Source of the DNA: UBA4636 sp045534575
GTDB lineage: Bacteria > Bacillota > Clostridia > Christensenellales > Borkfalkiaceae
Length of the DNA stretch: 64,000 bases
Direction: 5' to 3'
NCBI GenBank assembly: GCA_045534575.1
Contig: JAZSJZ010000013.1
Location: 30,480 to 94,479, forward strand
This document shows positions 41,865 to 48,880 of the stretch, piece by piece; position 1 is the first letter of the stretch, and every line of letters starts with the position of its first letter. Below the pieces are notes generated by a model. The model worked only from the letters and a program-made list of their open reading frames with translations, did not search any database and was not told where the DNA came from. Position numbers and translations under genes: made by a program.

Positions 41865-42533
41865 ATGAAGATTTTAATTGTTGACGACGAACCTATGCTT
41901 CGCACGGTTTTAGCCGAATACGCTCAATTTGAGGGCTATGAAACCGACGAGGCTGGCGATGGGCTTGAAGCCATAAATAAATGCAAAATAAATGAATATG
42001 ACCTAGTCGTTATGGATATTATGATGCCAAAAATCGACGGGTTTTCTGCCGTTAAAGAAATCAAAAAGTTTTCGGACGTGCCAATTTTAATGCTTTCTGC
42101 TAGAAGTGAAGAAGTTGACAAACTTTACGGTTTTGAACTTGGCGTTGACGATTACGTTGTTAAGCCTTTTTCTTCAAAAGAAGTTATGGCAAGAATTAAC
42201 GCAATTATCAAAAGGCGCAATCATAAAGAAAGCAAAACATCTCAAACGATTAAGTTCGAGGGTTTGGAAATTGATTTTAAAGGAAGAGAAGTTTTGGTTG
42301 ACGGGGTTAAGGTTGAACTTACCCCTAAAGAATACGATTTATTATTCTATATCGTGAAAAACAAAGGCGTTGCGCTATCAAGAGAAAAACTTCTCGCTGA
42401 CGTTTGGGGTTTTCATTTCTTTGGGGATGACAGAACTGTTGATACGCACGTTAAAACGTTAAGAAGCCACTTAAAGCAATACAGAAAATTTATCGTAACA
42501 ATTCGTGGTATGGGTTATAAATTCGAAGCATGA
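41865..42533 (+). CDS. OmpR-family response regulator
   Basis: 222 residues. Receiver domain with acidic pair DDE (~7-9), phospho-acceptor Asp in VVMDIMMPKIDG (~51) and Lys in DYVVKPFSSKEV (~101); winged-helix DNA-binding domain with DRTVDTHVKTLRSHL and IRGMGYKFE. AAGGATGA lies before the ATG I use; 13 upstream in-frame codons overlap the peptidase gene. Its stop overlaps the kinase start (ATGA). Confidence 0.95.
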   Translation: MKILIVDDEPMLRTVLAEYAQFEGYETDEAGDGLEAINKCKINEYDLVVMDIMMPKIDGFSAVKEIKKFSDVPILMLSARSEEVDKLYGFELGVDDYVVKPFSSKEVMARINAIIKRRNHKESKTSQTIKFEGLEIDFKGREVLVDGVKVELTPKEYDLLFYIVKNKGVALSREKLLADVWGFHFFGDDRTVDTHVKTLRSHLKQYRKFIVTIRGMGYKFEA

Positions 42534-44134
42534 AAGTTCAAAAACTTGGCAAATTAAAGTATAACATTTGGCTATACTTCATATTGTTTTCGGTATTTAT
42601 CGTTGGTTTTGTTTGGATATTTCAAATACTTTTATTTGATGCGTCATTTCAACAAAAAAAGTATGAAAATCTTGTTGAAACGGGGAATAATTTAGCATCC
42701 AAACTTAACACAAACGAAGAAATTAGCGAAAATTTGATTAACAACTGGCTCAGTCTTGCGGTTAATGCAAACGAGGCGGGCGTTTTTACGTATCTTGCGT
42801 TTTACGATGAAGATTATAGTTTAAAAATTGAAACGATTTTCTCAGGTTATCTAAACGCTAACCAAGATAGAGATACTGAGGACAAAGACCTTGATAACAC
42901 ACTTCCTAATAATTCAAGTTCTTTAACTCAATCAAATTCTTCTATTGTTGGAAATTCTCAATCTTCTAGTGGCGAAGAAACGTCGTCATCATCACAAACA
43001 AATCCGTCGGGTGCTGTTTCTGTTTACGATGAAAGCATGATTAGCGAGGCGATTTCGCTTTTATCTAATTCGAAAAACGATTATCTATGCTATAAATACG
43101 AGCCACAAGGCGCTGATGCGTGTTTCCTATATGTTAGCGCGGTAAAAAATAGGACGATGGACGGATATCTCGTTTTAAAAAGTTCGCAACAAACGCTTTT
43201 AGAAACGATTGAAGTTCTTCAAACGCAGTTGATTATTATCACCGCTTGCATTATCGTTGTTTCTTTCTTCGTGGCTCTCTATATTGCAAATAGACTTTCT
43301 AAACCTATAATAGAAATGTCTCAAACGGCTAAAAAGTGGGCAGACGGCGAAGAAAACGTTGTTTTTGAATCGAGCAGTTATCAAGAACTTTCGGAACTTG
43401 CGAGCGCGCTAAACTATGCTAAAGAGGGTATTAACCAAACGGGAAGTTTGCAACGCGACCTTCTAGCAAACGTTTCGCACGACCTAAAAACTCCGCTTAC
43501 AATGATTAAGGCATACGCTGAAATGATTCGTGATTTATCAGGAGAAATCAAGGAAAAGCGTGATGCGCACACAAAAGTTATCATTGACGAAGCCGATAGA
43601 TTAACAATGCTCGTTAACGATATTTTAGACCTTTCTAAACTACAAAACAGCACGAGTGATAAAACTACTTATAAGCAAGTTAATTTGTCGGAGCTATGCG
43701 AAAACGTTATTTATAGATTTAAAGATTTTGCTATGGCTTCTGGCTTTACAATTTTATCGGAAATTGAACCTGATTTATTCACTGAGTGCGAAGAGAGTGA
43801 AATTGAGCAAGTTATTTATAACTTGATAGGAAATTCTATTAACTACACCGGCCCAGACAAAACTATTAAAGTTTCACTCAAAAAGCAAGACGGCGTTTTG
43901 TTGTTTGAAACAATAGACTCAGGAAAGGGCATTTCGAGCGATAAAATTGAAACAATTTGGGGTAAATATTATCGCTATTCCGAAACGCACCAACGCCCTA
44001 TTAAAGGCACGGGGCTTGGGCTTTCTATCGTTAGAACTATTCTCGTTAAGCATAATTTAAAATTTGGCGTAATCTCTAAAAAAGGCGTGGGAAGTAACTT
44101 CTTTATCGAGTTTAAAGGTGATTTAAATGAATAA
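42530..44134 (+). CDS. sensor histidine kinase
   Basis: 534 residues. TM1 (~12-35), an extracytoplasmic domain of ~190 residues that includes a low-complexity S/N/Q/T stretch at ~121-160, TM2 (~230-252), HAMP, HisKA with LLANVSHDLKTPLTM (His ~316) and HATPase with NLIGNSINYTG, DSGKGISSDKI and GTGLGLSIV. The low-complexity insert is unusual for a sensor domain and may be a flexible spacer. Overlaps the response regulator by 4 bases and the next gene by 8. Confidence 0.95.
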   Translation: MKVQKLGKLKYNIWLYFILFSVFIVGFVWIFQILLFDASFQQKKYENLVETGNNLASKLNTNEEISENLINNWLSLAVNANEAGVFTYLAFYDEDYSLKIETIFSGYLNANQDRDTEDKDLDNTLPNNSSSLTQSNSSIVGNSQSSSGEETSSSSQTNPSGAVSVYDESMISEAISLLSNSKNDYLCYKYEPQGADACFLYVSAVKNRTMDGYLVLKSSQQTLLETIEVLQTQLIIITACIIVVSFFVALYIANRLSKPIIEMSQTAKKWADGEENVVFESSSYQELSELASALNYAKEGINQTGSLQRDLLANVSHDLKTPLTMIKAYAEMIRDLSGEIKEKRDAHTKVIIDEADRLTMLVNDILDLSKLQNSTSDKTTYKQVNLSELCENVIYRFKDFAMASGFTILSEIEPDLFTECEESEIEQVIYNLIGNSINYTGPDKTIKVSLKKQDGVLLFETIDSGKGISSDKIETIWGKYYRYSETHQRPIKGTGLGLSIVRTILVKHNLKFGVISKKGVGSNFFIEFKGDLNE

Positions 44135-45158
44135 TTTAGATAAAAATTCAATTTCAAATCAAAACGATGAAGACTTAGTCGTTGCCATTGTTGAGCCTAA
44201 AAAGGAAGAGCCGAGCGTTGTTTTTAAAGCACCAACTATATTTTCAGTTATTCTTGCAACCATTAAAGACGATAAAGAATATCTTAACACGATAAACAAA
44301 ACGAGAACTTTGCCTAAACTTACGAACACCGTTTTGACTATGTTTGTGTTCCTAGCCGTTATTATTTTAATGCTAGTTATGAACACGTTTGTTGATAAAC
44401 TCATATTCATCCCGTTTGCACTGTTCTTTTGCTCGATTGCCGTGCCGTTTTTAATGTTAACGTTCTATTTTGAGTTTAATAACTACAACAAAGTAGGCTT
44501 TTTTAAGACAACTCTTTCCTTTTTAATAGGAATTTTCGTTTATTTAGTTATAAACGTTGTCAGCGAAACGTATCTTGTGAGAATTGCTTTATCTACTCAG
44601 CAATTCCAAATAGATAACTTTGCCGTGCCAATTTTATTTACGGTTTTCGTGTTCATTTTTACGTTTTTACTATCTAGCGCATATAAAGCCCAAACTCTTT
44701 CCGATTGCTTTTTAATTTCGGTTGCGATTGCAATGGGCTATGCGTTCTTTGAAAACGTTGCCGATTGTTTTAATTCGCTTTTTGTAAGCGCGCAAATCAA
44801 TATTAAAGGCAATGCATACCCAATCGATATTATTGCAAACGTTGAGGAATATTTAAACACGAGTTTCGATCAACTGTTTGAAAACACTTTTTTCAAATTT
44901 GTGTTTACGCCGTTTATGTATTCATCGTTCTCGGTTATTATAGGTTTTATCGTTTCGATGATTGCAAATAAAAGTTTCCACGTTACAAAATCTATATATT
45001 TACTTCTTATTTTGGTTGTTGTATTAAACGTTATTTTGTTCTTTGATACATCTATTCAATCGCTAAACTATATTTTGAAAATTATATCTTTTTTAATTGC
45101 AACGTATCTTATTATAACGATTATGAACACAACTCTAAACAGCGAAGAAAAGCGGTGA
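44127..45158 (+). CDS. PrsW-like membrane protein lacking the catalytic motifs
   Basis: 343 residues: a 65-residue hydrophilic N-terminus, then about eight membrane helices. The core TLSDCFLISVAIAMGYAFFENVADC (key FFEN at ~205-208) resembles the PrsW motif with its conserved Phe-Glu-Asn. The EExxK that should come ~15-20 residues earlier is SSAYK (~182-186), and the later histidine region reads PFMYSSFSVIIG, with Tyr where His is expected. So it is either a non-catalytic PrsW relative or an unrelated membrane protein. It is the third gene of the two-component operon, coupled by an 8-base overlap, so it probably serves the same signal path. Confidence 0.6.
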   Translation: MNNLDKNSISNQNDEDLVVAIVEPKKEEPSVVFKAPTIFSVILATIKDDKEYLNTINKTRTLPKLTNTVLTMFVFLAVIILMLVMNTFVDKLIFIPFALFFCSIAVPFLMLTFYFEFNNYNKVGFFKTTLSFLIGIFVYLVINVVSETYLVRIALSTQQFQIDNFAVPILFTVFVFIFTFLLSSAYKAQTLSDCFLISVAIAMGYAFFENVADCFNSLFVSAQINIKGNAYPIDIIANVEEYLNTSFDQLFENTFFKFVFTPFMYSSFSVIIGFIVSMIANKSFHVTKSIYLLLILVVVLNVILFFDTSIQSLNYILKIISFLIATYLIITIMNTTLNSEEKR

Positions 45159-45173
45159 TATCACCGCTTTTTT
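45151..45173 (+). terminator. terminator overlapping the stop codon
   Basis: AGCGGTGATATCACCGCT is an 18-base perfect palindrome containing the TGA stop (45156-45158), followed by TTTTTT. It ends the two-component operon. Confidence 0.85.
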
Positions 45174-45197
45174 GTTATAAATTTTTATAACTTTTAG

Positions 45198-45203
45198 TAT
45201 AAT
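45198..45203 (+). promoter_or_regulatory. -10 element very close to the next start codon
   Basis: TATAAT at 45198-45203 lies only 5 bases before the ATG at 45209. The -35 is poor (TTATAA at 17 bases). If used, the transcript would begin at or inside the start codon. Confidence 0.5.
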
Positions 45204-45208
45204 AATTT

Positions 45209-46213
45209 ATGGCAACTTTTAAAAAATCAATTAAAATTTCGCTCGTGGTTTTAGGCTCTGTTATTGGAGCGGGTTTTATAACCGGGCGAGAGATTTTGGA
45301 ATTTTTCGGTGGGCAAAATCTGCTTTTATCTTCAGCAATTTTCGTTGTTTTATTCTTTGTTTTTTTGCTTTATATATTTCTTTCGAACTCGCTAAATAGT
45401 AGTGTTTCGAAAGCCGTTTTAAACCCTTTAATTTACGCTGGAAATTTAATAATTTTTTCAGGAATGTTATCTGCAATAGATAGCCTTTTTGTTGAGGTTT
45501 TTAAAATTCAAACTATTGTTTTTTATCCGTCAATTTTTGTTCTAATTTTATCTAATTTAGTTGTTTCAAAAGGCGTTGAAGGAATAGAAAACGCAAACAA
45601 ATTTTTAACGCCAACTATCGTTATAATAACGCTATTTTTTATTGTTTTTTTTGGGAACGCAAATTACGTTGAAATAACTAGCGTTTCTTTAAACAAGTGT
45701 TTTCAATACGTGGGGCTTAATTTATTTATGTCATCAATATTGTTCAATAAATTAGGTAAAAGTGTGAGCAAAAAAACCGCAGTTTTGTCTGCGGTTTTGT
45801 CATCTTTAGTGTTGGGGCTTTTAATTTGTTTAATATCTTTAGTGTTATTTGGCGAAAGTAGTGAAATTTTAAATAGCGATATTCCACTACTTTCAATTTT
45901 TAATAAGAATATTGTATGTTTTTTGATTTTTTCTTTAGTTTTAGCGTTTGGAATTGTAACTACGCTATTTTCAAGCCACTATCCGCTTTATTTATTAGTT
46001 GAAACAAAAAAATATAACTTTTTATCTCAATTTTTACTATCTGCAGTAGCGTTTTCGCTATCTAGGCTAGGTTTTTATAGCATAGTTGCAAAGTTTTACC
46101 CAATTTTAGGTTCGGTTGGCATAGTTTTTCTTATTGCGTTTTCCATTTTAGAACTTTTCTTTCAAAATAGGCAACGACTAAATACATTAGCCCCGCAAGT
46201 AAGCACAAAATAA
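45209..46213 (+). CDS. YkvI-like membrane transporter
   Basis: 334 residues, about ten membrane helices. The opening KISLVVLGSVIGAGFITGREILEFF matches the first helix of the YkvI family, distantly related to amino acid/sodium symporters of the APC type; the GAGFITGRE unwound helix is typical. Substrate unknown. No ribosome site precedes the ATG, and a TATAAT lies 5 bases upstream, so it may be translated from a leaderless message. Its last 83 bases overlap the end of the minus-strand permease gene. Confidence 0.85.
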   Translation: MATFKKSIKISLVVLGSVIGAGFITGREILEFFGGQNLLLSSAIFVVLFFVFLLYIFLSNSLNSSVSKAVLNPLIYAGNLIIFSGMLSAIDSLFVEVFKIQTIVFYPSIFVLILSNLVVSKGVEGIENANKFLTPTIVIITLFFIVFFGNANYVEITSVSLNKCFQYVGLNLFMSSILFNKLGKSVSKKTAVLSAVLSSLVLGLLICLISLVLFGESSEILNSDIPLLSIFNKNIVCFLIFSLVLAFGIVTTLFSSHYPLYLLVETKKYNFLSQFLLSAVAFSLSRLGFYSIVAKFYPILGSVGIVFLIAFSILELFFQNRQRLNTLAPQVSTK

Positions 46214-46937
46214 CTGTGCTAGTCATAACAAGGTCAAGTTTAAAAACCTGCCCGCCATAGACTATTAAATAGCCTATTCCTTGCTTTGAAACGAGATATT
46301 CACCCATAATTGAGCCAATCCAACTCATTCCAACGTTAATTTTTAGCGTTGAAACAAGGGTAGGCATACTCGCTGGGAAAACTAGTTTTGTGAAAATTTG
46401 CCCCTTTTTCGCTCCAAATGATTTTAATAGCAAAATTTTATTTTCGTCAACTTCGTAAAAACTCGATAGCATATTTATTATCGTTACGATAACCGTAATT
46501 ATAACTGCCATAAAAATTATAGATTTTACGTTTGCGCCAAACCAAATGATAATAAGAGGTCCTAACGCAATTTTTGGAAGGCTGTTTAAAACTACGATAT
46601 ACGGCTCGAAAATGCGTTTTAGCGACTGCGACCACCAAAGAAGAATTGCAATCAAAACACCTAGAACGGAGGCGATTAAAAAGCCTAAAACCGTTTCGTA
46701 AAGAGTAGTAAAAATATGGGTGAAAAGTTCACCGCTTATATAGAGCGACTGAACTGTTGAAACTATTCTTGATGGGGATGAAAACAAGAACCCATCAATT
46801 ATATTATTTGATGATAAAAACTCCCAAAAAACTAGAAAAAACGCAAGAATAAAAAATCTGGAAAAATTCACAAAAATGCTCTTGTTACGCAGTTTTTTGA
46901 GATATTTTATGTGTTCTAAAGAGTGATTGTTTTTCAT
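46131..46937 (-). CDS. ABC transporter permease (SsuC/ThiX type)
   Basis: 268 residues, six membrane helices. The ATPase-contact EAA-type loop is GAKKGQIFTKLVFPASMPTLVSTL (~173-196; key Gly in FGAKKGQ). It is the membrane subunit for the ATPase and binding protein upstream on the same strand; the start overlaps the ATPase stop by 4 bases. The 3' 83 bases overlap the YkvI-like gene on the other strand. Confidence 0.92.
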   Translation of the reverse strand: MKNNHSLEHIKYLKKLRNKSIFVNFSRFFILAFFLVFWEFLSSNNIIDGFLFSSPSRIVSTVQSLYISGELFTHIFTTLYETVLGFLIASVLGVLIAILLWWSQSLKRIFEPYIVVLNSLPKIALGPLIIIWFGANVKSIIFMAVIITVIVTIINMLSSFYEVDENKILLLKSFGAKKGQIFTKLVFPASMPTLVSTLKINVGMSWIGSIMGEYLVSKQGIGYLIVYGGQVFKLDLVMTSTVILCLLAGLMYLVVAYFERKVLKWKTQ

Positions 46938-47689
46938 AAATTTAACTCCTTATAAAGTAGTTCAAACCAAGTAGAAAAACTTTTATCTTCTCGACGTTTT
47001 AACGGCGTTAATGATTTATCAAATTCAAGTTTAAATTCGCTCTTTACCATTGCAGGGCGTTTAGTTAAAACGATAATTTTATCAGCTAAAGAAATTGCTT
47101 CGCTAATGTCGTGAGTAACTAAGATTGCAGTCTTTTTCTCGCTTTTAATAATCTTATAAACGTCGTCGCAAACGGAAAGGCGGGTTTGGTAATCTAGAGC
47201 CGAAAAAGGCTCGTCTAAAAGTAAAACTTCGGGTCTTGACGATAGCGTTCTAATAAGAGCAGCACGCTGACGCATTCCGCCCGATAGTTGATAAGGGTAA
47301 TATTTTTTAAATTCTTTTAAACCGTATTTATCTAAAAGGCTAGTAGCAAATTCTTTATTCTCTTTAGTTAAGTTTTTCTTAATTTCAAGAGGCAAATAAA
47401 CGTTCTTTTCAATGGTTAGCCAAGGAAAAAGTTCGTCTTTTTGGAGCATATAACCGATTTTATCGATAGGCGAAGTGATAAGCGTATCTTTTAAGTAAAT
47501 GTTTCCACCGCTTCTTTCAATAACGCCCGAAATTAGAGATAAAATGCTAGTTTTTCCGCAACCAGATGGTCCAATTATTGCAACGAATTCTCCAAGGTTT
47601 ACTGAAAATGAAAGTCCGTCTATCGCTAAAGTTTCGCTTTCCTTTGTGTGGTAACAAAGTTTAACTCGATCAAGTGTAAGAATGTTCAT
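46934..47689 (-). CDS. ABC transporter ATP-binding protein (SsuB/TauB/ThiZ type)
   Basis: 251 residues. Walker A GPSGCGKTS (~39-47), Q-loop YMLQKDELFPWLT, signature LSGGMRQRAALIR (~136), Walker B LLLDEPFSALD and switch VTHDISEA. This subgroup drives import of nitrate, sulfonate, taurine or thiamine precursors. Coupled to the permease by a 4-base overlap. Confidence 0.94.
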   Translation of the reverse strand: MNILTLDRVKLCYHTKESETLAIDGLSFSVNLGEFVAIIGPSGCGKTSILSLISGVIERSGGNIYLKDTLITSPIDKIGYMLQKDELFPWLTIEKNVYLPLEIKKNLTKENKEFATSLLDKYGLKEFKKYYPYQLSGGMRQRAALIRTLSSRPEVLLLDEPFSALDYQTRLSVCDDVYKIIKSEKKTAILVTHDISEAISLADKIIVLTKRPAMVKSEFKLEFDKSLTPLKRREDKSFSTWFELLYKELNL

Positions 47690-47697
47690 ATTTCACC

Positions 47698-47728
47698 ATA
47701 AAAAAGCCCGCAAACTAGTTGCAGGCTT
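47698..47728 (-). terminator. terminator between the binding protein and ATPase genes
   Basis: On the minus strand AAGCC-t-GCAA pairs with TTGC-g-GGCTT (47728-47704) with one internal mismatch, followed by a T run. Placed right after the binding-protein gene, it should let that gene be expressed more than the ATPase and permease genes. Confidence 0.7.
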
Positions 47729-47734
47729 AAAATT

Positions 47735-48727
47735 TTATTCGAAAATTTCTTTATAAGCTTTTTGAGCAATTTCATTATTAACTAAATCATTAAAATTAAC
47801 TCTCTTGCTTAATTCTCCTGCGTTTTCCATTACGTCTTGTAAGCGCGTGAAAGATTCTTCCTTCATTGACATATTCGTCATCCAAGCATCAATTTCAATA
47901 TAAGAATTTAACGAATCTTCTATCGATTGTTTGCTCGTTGATGGGAATTGGTCAACTAAACATAGCGCAACTTCCTTAACGTCCGTTTCTAAAATGTATT
48001 TTATCGCTTTATAAACTGCTTTTGTGAACTTTAAAGCCGTTTCTTCGTTGTTTTCTAAGTAACTTTTCTTTGCCATAAAGCAAGTGAACGGAACTTCGCC
48101 AGATTCTTCTCCAACCGCTGCTACGATATAGCCTTTTCCAAGTCTTTCAAACTCGCTTGCAGTTGGTTCGAACATTGTAACGTAATCGCCGGTGCCACCT
48201 TCAAAAGCAGCGGTTGTCAAGTTAAATTGAACGTCAAAATTTAAAGTAACGTTAGTTCCGTCAATTAAATTGTTCTTATTGAGTGCGTATTCAAGGCTCA
48301 TCGCAGGCGAACCGCCACGACGACCTGCTATAATTTCTTTTCCTTGCAAATCAGTCCATTTAAAGTTTGGTTCATCTTTTCTTGAAACGAGGAATGACCC
48401 GTCTCTTTTAGTTAGTTGCGAGAATATAATAGGGCAATCGTCGGCTTCGCCGATAAGAGTATATATTCCTGTTTCAGGCCCTAGTAGAGCGATATCGCAA
48501 CTGTTAGATAAAAGTGCTGTCATAGATGCATCTGAGCCACCGCCGTTCGTTAAGTCAATTTCAATGCCTTCTTCTTCAAAAAAACCTTTTTCAATGGCTA
48601 CGTAGAACGGTGCGTAAAAAATAGAGTGGGTAACTTCATTAACTTTCACAACGTTAGATTGTTTTTGGCACGCAACAACGCTGAAAATTAATGAAAGAGC
48701 AAGAAAAATCGTTATTAGTCTTTTCAT
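47735..48727 (-). CDS. NMT1/THI5-like ABC substrate-binding lipoprotein
   Basis: 330 residues. Lipoprotein signal MKRLITIFLALSLIFSVVAC with the lipobox VVAC (Cys20), then an NMT1/THI5-type binding fold: NEVTHSIFYAPFYVAIEKGFFEEEGIEIDL (~33-60), LLSNSCDIALLGPETG and AGRRGGSPAMSLEYAL. This family feeds importers for pyrimidine thiamine precursors, sulfonates, nitrate and similar compounds; no riboswitch or neighbouring enzyme settles the choice. First gene of the three-gene operon, with AAGGAGATAT before the ATG. Confidence 0.92.
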   Translation of the reverse strand: MKRLITIFLALSLIFSVVACQKQSNVVKVNEVTHSIFYAPFYVAIEKGFFEEEGIEIDLTNGGGSDASMTALLSNSCDIALLGPETGIYTLIGEADDCPIIFSQLTKRDGSFLVSRKDEPNFKWTDLQGKEIIAGRRGGSPAMSLEYALNKNNLIDGTNVTLNFDVQFNLTTAAFEGGTGDYVTMFEPTASEFERLGKGYIVAAVGEESGEVPFTCFMAKKSYLENNEETALKFTKAVYKAIKYILETDVKEVALCLVDQFPSTSKQSIEDSLNSYIEIDAWMTNMSMKEESFTRLQDVMENAGELSKRVNFNDLVNNEIAQKAYKEIFE

Positions 48728-48762
48728 ATATCTCCTTAAATTATCAATTTTTCATACTACAT

Positions 48763-48790
48763 ATTATGACGCAAACTAAAAGTTTGACAA
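48763..48790 (-). promoter_or_regulatory. promoter of the ABC uptake operon
   Basis: On the minus strand TTGTCA (48790-48785), 16 bases, CATAAT (48768-48763). The leader of about 30 bases leaves no room for a riboswitch. Confidence 0.5.
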
Positions 48791-48818
48791 TTATCGTTCG
48801 AGTATTGCAAGTTTTCGT

Positions 48819-48847
48819 TTGACAAGGGCATAATTATAATATATAAT
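48819..48847 (+). promoter_or_regulatory. consensus promoter of valS
   Basis: TTGACA (48819-48824), 17 bases, TATAAT (48842-48847). It diverges from the ABC operon promoter. The leader is under 30 bases, so there is no T-box. Confidence 0.88.
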
Positions 48848-48880
48848 TTATTAAATTATTGAATATAGGTGGTTCAAACT

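Noticed and set aside
48728..48880. T-box before valS or TPP riboswitch before the NMT1-type operon
   Set aside because: Both leaders, measured from the promoters, are about 30 bases or less, too short for either element.
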